A stretch of 64,000 nucleotides of DNA from Pleurodeles waltl. Taxonomy: Eukaryota; Chordata; Amphibia; Caudata; Salamandridae. The translations under genes and the position numbers were made by a program. Shown here in pieces: positions 32,672 to 45,262 of this stretch. The notes under the pieces are model-generated. The model saw only the letters and a list, made by a program, of their open reading frames with translations. It did no database searches and was not told where the DNA came from. The stretch spans positions 55,051,533 through 55,115,532 of the forward strand of contig NC_090444.1 in NCBI RefSeq assembly GCF_031143425.1, in the 5' to 3' direction. Within the stretch, counting starts at the first letter, position 1. Each line of letters begins with the position of its first letter.

Positions 32672-35434
32672 ACAAATGTATGTTTCTTCCCCCAGAAAAG
32701 AGAAGCTGCACCACGATCTTTGTAGGCCAATGATTTTCTTTATTTTCTATTGAATCTTCACCACAAATGCACACATGCGCCCAAAGGCCGATGCATTCCA
32801 GAATTTCACCTTCAACTAGACCATAGAGTTCAAGAATACCAGCATGCTTTTTAACACAACATAGTGTAGTCTTTTCACACTTTCTAAAAACCACTAGATA
32901 GGTAACTAAATACAAAACATGGTCTATCTCCTGTTTCCAAGGAATTCATTTCATTTCACCTTATATTTTCTATTCTTTCATTTGTCATTTGGTTCGATTC
33001 CCAAAAGTAAAATGGTGTTTCTTACATTATGGCTTTCCTCTTTTTGTATCCATTTGATTAAAAATCACTAATACAATGACAAAAGTTAATTTAAAAGGCA
33101 AAATTGTCGTAGTTGGACTCTTGCTCTAGGCAAGACTGGTGGTTTAGGGATGACAGCACTTTTGTTTGTAGGCGACTAGGCTATTCCTACAACAAGTTGC
33201 AGCTGTCGGCCCAACCCTTCCGGCACACAAGCAGTACCTCACCAAAAACCCAAACAGTAATAGGTGATTTCTGTCGGCCTTTACACATGGATTCAAGAGT
33301 GCGACATCTCAGGAGAGTCGCAGTAGAATGGAGATTACCCTTTTCTCACTTGAGCAGCGAGTCTAAGTCACACACAGGCAATGAAGGAGATGCAGTGAAG
33401 TTTTCAATAGGTTTTATTAACAACACCGCAATCTATTGTAAAATGCATGAGCTATAATGATTAGGATAATGAACGATGCAAGACGCGGAATGGTAAAGTT
33501 GAGAGTCCTGAATACGAAGACCCACACCATATTGTAATAAACATAAGCTATAAAATAGGCCGTAATACCCTAGCATGATGAACCTAATTTATAACCTAAA
33601 GAGCGCTAGGTGTGAAAAACCTAATCTGCCAGTACCGTGTCCATGAGAACCACCCCTCAACCCTTGTTACCTTGGAATGAGGTCTCTAAATCAGACTCCG
33701 TGGTGACACGAAGGCTGGGTCTGCATCAAGACAACGTGTAGCATAGATAATGTCTACAGCATCTGGATTCCTAGCTCTTGTAGGACCCCTGACGGGGGTA
33801 TTTTCCCAAACAATAGATGAGAAGGCATGCTTGAGGTGGCAATTATATAAACAATTCCCTCCAAATGTACATTATGTCCCTGTCTCACGTACGTGGGAAA
33901 GGGACATGATGTGAAAACGTACGGATATTACTTGTCTTTGAAGCTGATAATGACACCTTCACAGAGTGGCACTGATAACGTGAAATCTAAACATCTTCCT
34001 AACTGTAAACATAGCAGCCATCTTGGAAGAAATAATTAAATAAATGTGCTAAAGCAGAGCAGGCTAAGTAGGTTAGAAGTCACCAGGTGACGGGGCGCAG
34101 GTCTGCAAGCCAGAAGGCTAAGCAAACTCCTGATTCCCAATATAACTAAGTAGGATCCACTACAAAATGAATATTTCTTGGGAACTAACAAAATCACTGT
34201 AAAGTGCATAATCCTACATATGTCCCTAAATGAAATAATAGATTTCCACATAAACCACAAACAAAAGAAGTTAAGGCCAAGCAGAAAATCTTATATTCGC
34301 TTCGTTATACTTTTTATTGTCTTCTCCTTTCCCAGATGAGAGAACGTATTGCATATATCTAATAATAATATGAACAAATAATCATGTTAAATTATTGTTA
34401 CACTTTGAACAATCCCAATGTAATTTTGTAAGTCATTCAATTATTTGATACTTTTTTAACAAATATTATTCAAATTCCATGAAATTACAAGCCTCCTAAA
34501 ATCTCATGGAAAGTGACTTGTACAAGTAATGAAGCATAATAAACTGCAAGTACAAATATAATATTAATGTCATCATATACCTTTCTGACATTTCAGGACC
34601 ATTGGAAGAATTAAACCATTCATTATTTCAAACAAAGATATCTCAAAATTCAAATAAAAGTGCATTATATGCTAAAGTACATTTCAGATTTGAACCAACA
34701 TTATCGTGAAATGCTTTAAACAATAAAATGCACATTCACTCTAAACTCATAAAATACTAAAGTGCTTTAAATTGTAAAATACATGTTAAAGCTCTTTTCA
34801 AATCTTACTTCCAAGATATTAAAATACATCAAGTACTCTCAGTTCTTCTAACCAGGCTCCTCTTATTTTATGTTAATTAATCTCAGGAGTCTGAATATTG
34901 AGAAGAAGAAGAAAGCTATTCATTTCATATATTAATTCTGCTGTCTTAAAAATGAACATGCAAGTTTGCATCCAAATTTTGACTAAAAGGAGCCTTAGTT
35001 TTCATCAGTATAATTAGTCTCAACTCTTTCCTTCATAATTTTAATCCACAGTCATTTCCGCTCTCTTTTTTGCTTTTTTGCTTTATTGGTTTGATTCCAA
35101 AGTGGTTTTATTCATTGGGGTGCCCATTATGCTTCTCCCAGACATTCTCAGTTCTTTATTGCATGTATATGTTGGAGAATTCTGAGTTTTACTTTGTTTG
35201 TTGTGCTATCAACATAATTTCTGTTACAAGTACATAGTAGCTCAGAGACAACGTAGTCTGTTTTACATGTAATACATTCTTTCATTTTCTGTTGTTTATT
35301 ATTATACAGCTCATACCTTTGTTTGTTCACCCCATATTTACAAGTTTTACATTTTGCACATTCTCAAAAGACAGTCTTTATGAGCCAAATTAGTATTTGT
35401 TGATTTTATTGATCGCATATGTCTTTGCATCAAT
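32672..35434. other. AT-rich intergenic DNA, no gene recognised
   Basis: No coding family is visible. 33380-34300 has compositional features of an old retroelement (a direct poly(A)-like TTTTATTAAC and mixed GC) but no match to any other part of the window. Confidence 0.35.
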
Positions 35435-35435
35435 T

Positions 35436-35470
<35 letters not shown>

Positions 35471-35520
35471 TGCACCCCCCACACTCACACACATACACAC
35501 ACACACAAACACACACATTC
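35435..35520. repeat. (CT)n(CA)n compound microsatellite
   Basis: CT repeats give way to CA repeats with scattered interruptions. Confidence 0.9.
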
Positions 35521-36474
35521 AAATGAGCATGAAAACAACAACAAATCCAGATGATTTCATACCAATCCCAGACACCTGAAATAGGCCAAGACATTCATGT
35601 GTATCATTACCAATAAGAACAAAGGATGATTTTGCAATAATACATTGACCTTGGGAGGGCCGGCCCCAACCAACCCTCCCCCTCAATTTCCCACCCTAGA
35701 ACTGGCCTGATACCAAGACAATTATTTCTGGGAATCTAGACAAAGAAACAGAATCTCCAAAGAGATGCTGAGAGTCTTGAAGTCCCGAATTCTGCGCACT
35801 CACCTGCAGCAGAGTCCTCTCTTTCCACTGGAAGGGCTCTGCAGACCCAAAGGAGGGCAGAAAGGAGCACAATGGTGCCTGTAGTCTTTGTTGTGGCGTA
35901 GACAGTGGCATCTGAATCTCTGCTGCACTTGTGTCTGGGATTTATGGGTTACTACAGGTAGAGAAGGAGGGGAAACTGATCTAATCAAAACAGGCATTAG
36001 GCAATCATTGTTTAACAACTGTCCATGTCGCAGCCTCCAGCATTTTCCTGACAACGTGCCGTTTTCTTCAGTGTCTTTTGTTGGTGACTTCACCCTCCTT
36101 CTTTCCTTGTAGACTACGACAATACTGGATATCCCTGTTTTAAAATTGCTCAAGATATTTGGACGAGCAAATAAAGGCAGTGATTGCACAATCATAAAAG
36201 TATATACTTATGTTTACTGCTGAATCAGAAGTTAGGAGCAGGTCTGCGAAAACAACCTGAGGTCCCCTGGCAAACACGTGTATCTTGCCTCTGAGCGGCA
36301 ATGTTCACAGGCATGGGTAAGGAGGGCAAGTGCCCCGGGTCCACTCTTTTAGGGCCCCAGCAATGCCCCCCCCCAACAGCACCCCTCTTCAACCCGTGAT
36401 TAGAAGATTATTATGCTTCTTAAGTCCTCTCTTCAGGGCGTGTCAGATAACCTCAAATGGTGATGAAGCACACA
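35521..36474. other. Intergenic DNA, nothing recognised
   Basis: The 131-codon minus-strand frame at 35800-36195 has no recognisable motif and overlaps other frames. No RNA gene seen. Confidence 0.35.
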
Positions 36475-36998
36475 GGGCCTGATTTAAGAAGCCCTACCTC
36501 CACCTCAGCGACACCATAGCATAATTTTGTTATGCTAAGGCTGTGCTAAAGTGGCTTTTTACACGTGACATATTTAGAAAGTGGTGCAATGCATGCTTTG
36601 TGCCACTTTATAAACCCATGTACCACATTATGCCCGGCCGGGCATAATGTATGCAAGGGGGGGGTGTTCCCCTGTTAGGGGGGGCAAAAACATAGTGCAA
36701 GGGTATCTAAGAGATTTCCTTGTGCCATTTTTTTGGCACTTTTAACGCCTGCTCAGAGCAGGCATTTGAACGGGGCATGCCATTGAATACAATGAGCCCC
36801 TGTGTACTCTGCATGAGTATCGCCAAGATTTTGGCACTACTCATGCAGAGTACATCAATAGCATCAGGAATTCTGATGCTATTGCCCCCTACCCTGCGCC
36901 ATGGTGCGCCGTATTTTAAATATGCCGCACACATGGTGGCAGCAGGGGGGGGGCGGCAAGGGGCACAAGGAAAGTGTCACCTTTCTTAAATCAGCCCC
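36475..36998. mobile_element. MITE with inverted ends and chained palindromes (Q1)
   Basis: The left end GGGCCTGATTTAAGAA pairs with the right end TTTCTTAAATCAGCCCC. Internal inverted repeats include TATGCTAAGG/CATAGCATAA-type arms near 36528, GGCATAATG...CATTATGCC around CCGGCCGG near 36627, AACGCCTGCTCAGAGCAGG near 36744, TACTCTGCATGAGTA...TACTCATGCAGAGTA near 36804-36852 and AATAGCATCAG...CTGATGCTATT near 36855-36882. It shares the GCCTGCTC module with Q2. Confidence 0.7.
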
Positions 36999-37079
36999 AT
37001 ATTTTTTAGTGCTATTTTTTAAGTGGGAATTTGAAGATATGATTATTGGAAGTTCCTTACTTTATCTTGAAGAGACTGT

Positions 37080-37668
37080 GGGGGTCATTTTGACCCCGGC
37101 GGGCGGCGGGAGCCGCCCGCCTGGAGGGACCGCCGCGGGTATTCTGGGTTTCCCACTAGGCTGGCGGGCGACCGCCAAAAGGCCGCCCGCCAGCCCAGTG
37201 GGAAACACCCCTCCATGAGGATGCCGGCTCCGAATGTAGCCGGCGGAGTGGAGGATGTGCGACGGGTGCAGTAGCACCCGTCGCGAATTTCAGTGTCTGC
37301 TAAGCAGACAATGAAATTCAGGGTGGGGCCCTCTTACGGGGGCCCCTGCAGTGCCCATGCCATTGGCATGGGCACTGCAGGGGCCCCCAGGGGCCCCACG
37401 ACACCCCATACCGCCATCCTGTTCCTGGTGGGCGAACCGCCAGGAACAGGATGGCGGTATGGGGTGTCTGAATCCCCATGGCGGCGCAGCAAGCTGCGCC
37501 GCCATGGAGGATTCAGCAGGGCAGCGGGAAACCGGCGGGAAACCGGCGGGACACCGCCGGTTTTCCTGTTCTGACCGCGGCCATACCGCTGCGGTCAGAA
37601 TGCCCTGCGGAGCACCGCCAGCCTGTTGGCGGTGCTCCCGCCGACCGCCGGGGTCAGAATCAGGCCCT
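37080..37668 (+). mobile_element. Palindrome-chain MITE P3 (complete)
   Basis: The ends are GGGGGTCATTTTGACCCCGG and, complemented, GGGCCTGATTCTGACCCCGG. The modules and their order match P2: GGCGGGCGGC pair, GCTGGCGGGCGACC pair, GCCGGCTCC pair, GACGGGTGCA pair, TTTCAGTGTCTGC pair, a GTGCCCATGCC pair inside GGGGCCCC, the 70-base CATCCTGTTCCTGG pair, GGCGGCGCAGC pair, AAACCGGCGGG pair, TCTGACCGCGG pair and GGAGCACCGCC pair. No coding capacity. Confidence 0.85.
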
Positions 37669-39059
37669 GAAGCTTTTATTAACCCAATACAATGTTCAAA
37701 AAAATATGGCCAGTAATGGGCAAGGCAATACAACATGTACTCTCACTGAATACCAAAAAATAAGATAACAGTAGCAAAGTGCATCTCTTTGAAATGTTTA
37801 TAGTTGTGGTATGAAGCACTGAACAAAGATACTGCTTGAATGCGACAGAAGACAGTGTGAAGTTTATATGTGCCTAGGACTCTATGAAGCAATAGCTTTA
37901 TTACGGAGCAGTGATGCAACCTAATTGTACTGCCCCTCATACATGCGTATGTATTATTATGCATCAACATATAGAGCACTTTGAACCATATTGTGCAAGT
38001 CACTGAGCAAGTAAAGTGAGGTCCCCCCTTCACCTCAGTTTACAACAAAATACTACCAAACACACTGATTACTGATCCTAAGTCGCTGCTTTCACTCCCG
38101 TCTTGGTGCTTACAGTGCCAAAATGATGAAATCTAGTCTGTGCCAAGAAGACTTTCTGGAAATGGAGCCCTGATTGGTATCATGGTTCTTAGACTGTACA
38201 GAGCCACAAACTGATCCATATATGGTTTTTGCACTGTCCTCTGTCTGAGCTCTGTTCCCCACTGTTTGTAGTTTCCTCGTTTCTGCTGTTGTGCCTTCTG
38301 GCTTCTTTAGTCTTTGCTTCTCCAAGCCCCAGTGCAGCCTCCCCTCACGCGGTATGTGGGAAAACTGGGCTGATTGCAGAAGCCCCATCACTTTTTGTCC
38401 CCTTTTTTCACTCATACCGGTGTTTTAATGACTCTGATGGTGCCGTGGGCACTGCTAATCAGTCCCAGGTCTTGTGCTCTTATTAAAGTGGCATATGCAA
38501 ATTAGGTTGATTATAATTGTGTGTACCAACCTACCTGAAAGTCCCTAGTATATGGTAAGGCATGTTGGTTTAGGGTCCCCAGGATAGATATCACACCCAT
38601 AGGTGTACTGCTGTGGTGTCCAGTGCCATTTTAAAAGAAGGCCTGCCTTGCTGGCTGCTTTTAATTCTAAATTCGACTTTGGAATTTAAAGTTCTTCCAT
38701 AGTACCCAGCTACCTTTATTTACATATAAGTCACCCCTAAGATATGCCCTGAGTTCCCCCGGAGTTGGCTGCAGTATAACTATAACCAGGGACTGTATAA
38801 AAGATGCTTTATAAGCCCCAGTGAGGGACAAATAGCCAAAGTTGTTTTCCCCTATTGTCGTGAGTGGGCATAATAAAGTCTTATTTTCCATAGGAAGGAG
38901 CTACATATAGCAATTTGGTATCAAATTAAAATCCAACAACTCCAACAACTTGCCACTGTTGAATTTAATATAACTTGCACAGGGAAATATATTTAGAACT
39001 CTTGCTAAAAGTTACCAATGTCAGCCATGTAGTGCCCTTCTCTGATTGGTCAGCCTCTG
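37669..39059. other. Unassigned DNA, possible second LTR-like repeat at about 38236-39056
   Basis: From about 38440 the sequence has short similarities to the long LTR (TCCCTAGTATATGGTA occurs in both) and a comparable order of blocks. It may be a distantly related LTR; no termini can be set. No gene seen. Confidence 0.3.
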
Positions 39060-42000
39060 TGTAGGAGGCTGGCCTGGCTTATATTGGGTACCAATGGTAC
39101 TTACACCCTGTGCCAGGTCCAGTTATCCCTTATTAGTAGATTAGTAGTGTTCTAGCAGCTTAAGCTAATAGAGGTAGCTATAGAAGAACAGCTTAGGCTG
39201 AACTAGGAGACATGTAAAGCTCCTACTATACCACTTATATCATAAAGGTACTATGGCCCTCATTACAACCCTGGCGGTCAAAGACTGGCAGTGCAAACCA
39301 TGAGATTACGACCGCGGCGGAAGCATCGCGGTCGCAGCGCCGGAACCAGTGGTTTCCTGCACTTTGGTCCCGGCGGTTGTAATCCACCAGGGCAGCGCAG
39401 CTTGAAGCACTGCCCAGGGGATTACGAGTCCCCCTCCCGCCAGCCTTTTCATGGAGGTATGAACCGTTATGAAAAGGCTGGCGGAAAGGGGAGTCCGGGG
39501 GCCCCTGGGGGCCCCTGCACTGCCCATGCCTTTGGCATAGGCAGTGCAGGGGCCCCCTGGTACAGTCCCGTGAAGTTTTTCACTGTCTGCATCGCAGACA
39601 GTGAAAAGCGCGACGGATGCAACTGCACCCTTCGCACTGCCGCAACACCGCCGGCTCCATTTGGAGCCGGCTCTCGTGTTGCGGCCTAGATCCCCACTGG
39701 GCCGGCGGGCGGAAACCAGGTTTCCGCCCGGCGGCCCAGCGGGGATCTCCAAATAGGCGCTCGCCAAAGTTGAAATGACGGCCAATATCATAAGAAAGAC
39801 AATACTCAGAGTTACTAAAAATAACGGTACTTTATTTTAGTGACAATGTGCCAAAAATATCTCAGAGGATATACTCCCGCAGAGAGTGTAAGAAAACACT
39901 AAGGGTGTCCAAGATACCCCTCCCCAAGACCCTGGAAAGTAGGAGTAAAGTACAACTATTTCTCCAGAAACACACTAAAGTTGTGATAGAGGATTTTGCA
40001 AGGACCACAACAGACTGCAAAGCACTGAAGACAGATTCCTGGACCTGAGGACCTGCAAAGGAAGGGGACCAAGTCCAAGAGTTGTGAAAGTGTCCAGAGG
40101 GGGCAGGAGCCCACTAAACCCCGGATGAAGGTGCAAAATGGCTGCCTCCGGATGGAAGAAGCTAAAGATTCTGAAACAACAAAAGGTGCTAGGAACTTCT
40201 CCTTCATGCAGAAGATGTCCCACGGAGTGCTGCAGGATACAGAGTTGTTTCCTTGGCAAAATACTGCAAATAAGCTTTGCTAGCTGAAGAGTCGCGGTTG
40301 AAGAAAAAGTTTGCTGCGCGGGCCCAGGAAGGACCAGGATGTCGCCACTTGGGAGAGGAGACGGATGGGGCCCTCAGCAACGTAGAGATTCCATGCACAA
40401 GAAGGTAACACCCACTGAAGTACTTGAACACGGGTTCAAGAAGTCTGAACATGGCTGTCGTCTCAACACAACAGAAGAGGGTCCCACGACACCGGAGATC
40501 AACTCAGGGAGCTGAACATCACAGGACAGAGTGCTGCAGACCAAGGCTTGGTTGTGAATGCAGGATTTCTTGGAAATGTGCAGAGAAGCCCTTGCAGCTG
40601 CAGTTCACGTGGTGCACAGGATTATTGTCTGACGAGGTGAGGCAAGGACTTACCTCCTCCCAATTGGACAGTTGGACCACTGGACAGTCTGGGTCACTTG
40701 GGTCCACCACCTGTGTTCCATGGGCCACGCTCGTCAGGATGAGAGGGGTCCCAGAGTACTGGTGAAGTTTGGTGCCTGCTGAAGCAGGGGGAAGATTCAG
40801 TCGAGCCACTGGAGATTTCTTTGTGGCTTCCAGTGCAGGATGAAGGCAGGGAGCCCCCAAAGCATTCACCACCAGGAAACCGTTGAGAAATCCTGCAGGA
40901 TTAGGCGCTACAATGTCGCTGGTAGTCTTGCTACTTTGTTGTAGTTTTGCAGGCATACTGGAGCAGTCAGCGGTTGGTCCTTGGCAGAAGTCGGAGAGAG
41001 AGGTGCAGAGGAACTCTGGTGAATTCTTGCAAGTCGTTATCTGAGAAAAAGCCCACTGGAGAGACCCTATTAACCCTCAGAGGAGGATTGACCAGCTAGT
41101 CAGGTAAGCACCTATCAGGAGGGGTCTCTGACGTCACCTGCGGGCACTGGCCACTCAGAGGCCTCCAGAGTGCCCTCACACCTCTGGATCCAAGATGGTA
41201 GAGGTCTGGGACACACTGAAGGAGCTCTGGGCACCACCCCTGGGGTGGTGATGGACAGGGGAGTGGTCACTCCCCTTTCCTTTGTCGAGTTTCACACCAG
41301 AGCAGGGACTGGGAGTTCCCTAAACCAGTGTAGACTGGCTTATGCAAGGAGGGCACCATCTGTGCCCTTCAAAGCATTTCCAGAGACTGGGAGAGGCTAC
41401 CCCTCCCCGGCCTTTAACACCTATTTCCAAAGGGAGAGGGTGTAACACCCTCTCTCAGAGGAAATTCTTTGTTCTGCCTTCCTGGGACTGGGCTGCCCAG
41501 ACCCCAGGAGGGCAGAACCCTGTCTATGGGGTGGCAGCAGCGGTAGCTGCAGAGAAAAACCTTAGAGAGCTGGTTTGGCAGTACCCGGGGTCCATAGTGG
41601 AGCTCTGGGAATGCATGGAATTGGCACCCCAATACCAGATTTGGCATGGGGGACAATTCAATGATCTTAGACATGTTACATGGCCATATTCGGAGTTACC
41701 ATTGTGAAGCTACATAGAGGTATTAACCTATATGTAGTGCACGCATGTAATGGTGTCCCCACAGTCACAAAGTCCGGGGAAATGGCCATGAACTATATGG
41801 GGGCACCTTTGCTACTGCAATGGTGCCCTCACACTTAGTAACTTAGCACCTAACCTTCAGAAAGTGAAGGTTACACCTATAGGTGACTTATAAGTTACTT
41901 AAGTGCAGTGAAAATGGCTGTGGAATAACTGGTGCGTTATTTCACTCAGGCTGCAGTGGCAGTCCTGTGTAAGGTTTTTATGAGCTCCCTATGGGTGGCA

Positions 42001-42285
42001 AAAGAAATGCTGCAGCCCCTAGGGATCTCCTGGAATCCCAATACCATGGGTACCTAGGTACCATACATTAGGGAATTATAAGGGTGTTCCAGTGTGCCAA
42101 TTAGAATTGGTAAAAGTGGCCACTAGCCTATAGTGACAATTTTAAAGGCAGAGCGAGCATAAGCACTGAGGTTCTGGTTAGCAGAGCCTCAGTGACACCG
42201 TTATTCACTACACAGGTATACACATTCATGCCACAAACTATAAGTACTGGGGTGCTGGCTATTGGGATCCCAGTGAGCAAAATCA
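39060..42285 (-). mobile_element. Long LTR, copy 3, nearly complete, interrupted by P4
   Basis: The left edge TGTAGGAGGCTGGCC is the complement of the family 3' end. Sequence then runs antiparallel to copy 1 over its whole visible length. MITE P4 (39254-39784) interrupts it shortly after the start, and AAAATAACGGTACTTTATTTT continues the LTR beyond. The sense 5' terminus (TGTTAGAAAG) is missing because the copy stops at about 42285, directly before Harbinger C. Removing P4 leaves about 2.7 kb. No coding capacity. Confidence 0.65.
39254..39784 (-). mobile_element. Palindrome-chain MITE P4, with Harbinger-type ends
   Basis: The left end TGGCCCTCATTACAACCCTG and the complemented right end TGGCCGTCATTTCAACTTTG match the right terminus of Harbinger D (complement TGGCCCTCATTACAACCCTA). 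The modules are GCGGTCG pairs, a GCCAGCCTTTTCATGG...AAAAGGCTGGC pair, GTGCCCATGCC...in GGGGCCCC arms, TTTTTCACTGTCTGC pair, GACGGATGCA pair, GCCGGCTCC pair and a GGCCGGCGGGCGGAAACC pair. The order is that of P1. It sits inside LTR copy 3. Confidence 0.8.
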
Positions 42286-42316
42286 TTGTTTAACATGGTT
42301 GTCAATGGTCATGGAA

Positions 42317-44680
42317 ATGGCACGTGTTGCAGGGGAAAGGGCCCCGGCCTTCACCAACGAGGAACTGGAGAAGCTCGTGGACAGGGACCTGCCCCTGTAC
42401 GCCAAGCTCTACGGTCGGCCAGAGGTACAGGTGAGTAGGAGGATTGGGGTGCATGGATGTGTGTAGTTGTGGGTGTTGGCTGCATACATGTGTGCACTTG
42501 TGACACTGTATGGTCCAGAGTTCCTGACATGCTGCGTGTGTGTGTACTGTTAGGCTGTTTAAAATGTCCATCCCATAGTAACCGTAGAGCCAACTGTATA
42601 TGATTGGCCAGTGTCTGACCTCAGTTTTACTTTTCTGTGTGTCCCTTATAGGTAAGCACCCACCAGAAGAGGGGACTTTGGCATGCCATCGCCAAGGAGG
42701 TTCAGACCCTGGGGGTCTACAACCGGCGGAGCACCCACTGCAGGAAGAGGTGGGAGGACCTGCGGCGCTGGGCGAGGAAGATCTGTGAGGCCCAGCTGGG
42801 GAAGTCCTCCCAACGAGGAAGGGGTTCCCGTCGGGCACTGACCCCCATTATGCAACGCATCCTGGCAGTGGCGTACCCAGACTTGGATGGGCACTCGAAG
42901 GCTGCACAGCAGTCACAAGGAGGTGAGTACATATACCATTTTGTGGCCCCTTGATGGATGTGTGTGTACATTCGTATTTATGCTGTCTAGTGGCAGGGAC
43001 TGTGACTGATGTCCATCTACACAATGGCCCTCTTGGGGAGTAGGGGTGTTTGGGTCAAGTCTGCAGCACGTCAGGTCCTTAAGGTAGTTGGGGAATGGCT
43101 GTAGAACAGGGTTCTGGCCACTAGGCAGGGGCATAGCCATGTGCATAGCGGTAGGTGCTGCCTGGTGGAACATTTTCTGGGTGGGTGCATGTGTGAACCA
43201 CTAATGTACCTCCATTCAGCTATTTACAAGTGTCTCTCCTGTTTTGTCTCCCCATCCCTGTTCTCTTGTGATGTCTGTGTGCATCAGCATCATCTTGCGA
43301 GGGAGCTGAGGCACTGGCGAGTGGGGAGGCAGCGGCCCACAGATCCTCGGAGGCAGAGCCGTCCGACACCAAGGGCACCAGTGGGTTGGAGGGCGAGGAG
43401 AGTACCACGGGGAGGCAACTACCACTGGAGGTAGTGACTCTGATAACTTCTCCGATGGGAGCTCCCTGGTGGTGGCGGACCCTAGTGGGCCCACCCCTAC
43501 TGTGTCATCTTCCGCCACCCCCATACCATCACCTCCCTCTCAAATGCTCCACACCGAGTTGCCCGTGCCCGCTCACCCAGAAGGGTGGGCGTCTCATTCG
43601 CCCCAGGCACCTCGTCCCCTGCCCCAGTCAGCTCCACTGGCCTCACGGAGGAGGCTATTGACCTCCTGAGAACCATCTCTGTAGGGCAGACAACCATCGT
43701 CAATGCCATCCAGGGGCTAGCATCAGAGGTGCAGCAGACCAATGCCTATTTGGATGGCATTCACGGTGCCATGTCTGACCTACAGAGATCTTTTCAGGCT
43801 CTGGCCTCCTCTTGGACGGCAGCCAGTGTTAGTGGTCATTCCGTCCCCCCTCCAACCACCTCTACCCCTTCCAGCACCCCACTCCCTTCACCCGTCCAAA
43901 GCACACATTCTGACACGCAGGCACATACCTCAACACACAAGAAGCACACTTCAAAACACAAGAACCACACCTCCCACCACAAGCATACACACAGCCAACA
44001 TACCCATGCATACACATCACATCCACTTCCCCCAGTGTGTCGACCTCTTCTGTCTCCCTGTCTGTCCCCTGTACATGCACACCCACAGGCACTGCACCCT
44101 CATTCAATGTTGCTGACCCTATTTCTGCAGTCACCACAATAGCACACATCCATTCATGCACCCAGACACCACACCTGCACTCACCATAACTACTTTAGTT
44201 GACACATGCAGCACACTCACCAGACTTGCAGACACCCTGACAACATCCATTTACACTGGCAGCCTGTCTTGTCCCACTTTGTCCAGCCCCCCTCCTCCCA
44301 AGACACTCAAACGTACCAAAACACCCACCCATCACACATCCACAACACATCAGCATACTGTCCAGTCACCTGCATCCACGTCACGCACACCTACACCTGT
44401 CACGACCACTCCCTCTACTTCCACTCCCACGCCTTCCTCCAGGTCCACCCCAATTGCACCTAAGAAACTTTTCCTATCCTGTGTTGACCTATTTGAACCC
44501 ACTGGCCCACCTTGTCTTGTCCTCACCTCCTTGCCCTGTCTACTCCTCCCCCGTCACAGCCCACCCCTGTCCGCCCTTCCCATTCCTGTGCTACCTCCCC
44601 TGTGTGGAAGTGATCCCATGCTGGCCCAGGAACATCTGCCGCACCCCAGTCCAAGTCCGCTCCACCAGCTGCTGTGACTA
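42317..44680 (+). pseudogene. Myb-A of Harbinger copy C (SANT/Myb domain intact)
   Basis: Exon 1 (42317-42430, 38 codons) starts MARVAGERAPAFTNEELEKL and ends at CAG/GTGAGT. Exon 2 (42652-42922, 271 nt) is open throughout and completes the DNA-binding domain: WHAIAKEVQTLGVYNRRS, THCRKRWEDLRRWARK and AYPDLDGH. Exon 3 starts at 43288 after GTGCATCAG. It contains frame changes near 43425 and near 43585. Beyond these, LTEEAIDLLRTISVGQTT and NAYLDGIHGAMSDLQRSF match copy B, followed by a His/Thr/Pro-rich tail and KKLFLSCVDLF. ATG 42317 is chosen over 42311 because it aligns with copy B. This is the best-preserved Myb domain of the three copies. The gene is dead because of exon 3. Confidence 0.75.
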
Positions 44681-44921
44681 AACCTAAGCCCCCTTCACCT
44701 TCCAAACGGAAATCTAAGCCCCCTCTCCCAGTCGTAAATCCCCACCCCCACCACTCCCTGCCCCTTGTCCCTGGGGTGCCTGGATGCCCCATTGTTGCCC
44801 CTCTGAGGTGGAGTACCATTGCACTTGTAGGAGTCAAGTTGGGGCCATTGTGGCCCATCGGACTTCTTGCACTATGGACTGGCCATTGGCCTTCTATGCA
44901 CTTCTGTTGCTCTGTGAGCTG

Positions 44922-44927
44922 AATAAA
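44922..44927 (+). terminator. Poly(A) signal of Myb-A in copy C
   Basis: AATAAA with a T- and G-rich stretch shortly after, about 240 bases beyond the conserved C-terminal region. Confidence 0.5.
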
Positions 44928-45179
44928 AGTTAATGTATGGCCTGTGTTGTTTGAGGCACACTCTGGATCCGTGGTCTCTCGTTTCATTGTTTGGGGTTGT
45001 TGGGCACATGTGTTTACTTTGGGCAGGTTGGATTTGCCTTGTGTCGGTAAGTACCTCTTGCTGTGGGGCATATGGCTTGTGCTGCTGTGAAGGGTTGTGG
45101 GAGCGTTGCAGGGTGGGCGGAGTGGGTGGGTATGTAACTGTGCCCTTTCTTCCCTTGTTTGGTAGGTTTTGGTACTTAC

Positions 45180-45262
45180 CGTCGTCGTCTTCATTGGCGG
45201 TCTCGTTTGTGGAGGTATATGGCAAGGAGCAGGGCTAGCATGATCTGCAACTCTCTCCCCAT
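45180..45262 (-). pseudogene. HARBI1-like transposase exon 1 (copy C)
   Basis: The minus strand reads MGRELQIMLALLLAIYLHKR, then Arg-rich codons ending at donor CG/GTAAGT. It is 83 nt, phase 2, the same as copy B exon 1. A TGA (45191-45193) replaces what is probably CGA. Conservation of length, phase, hydrophobic start and Arg tail in two diverged copies supports a genuine first exon. Confidence 0.65.

Noticed and set aside
32436..32915. 159-codon minus-strand frame with a long Tyr-Ile run
   Set aside because: The run is the (TA)n microsatellite at 32560-32671.
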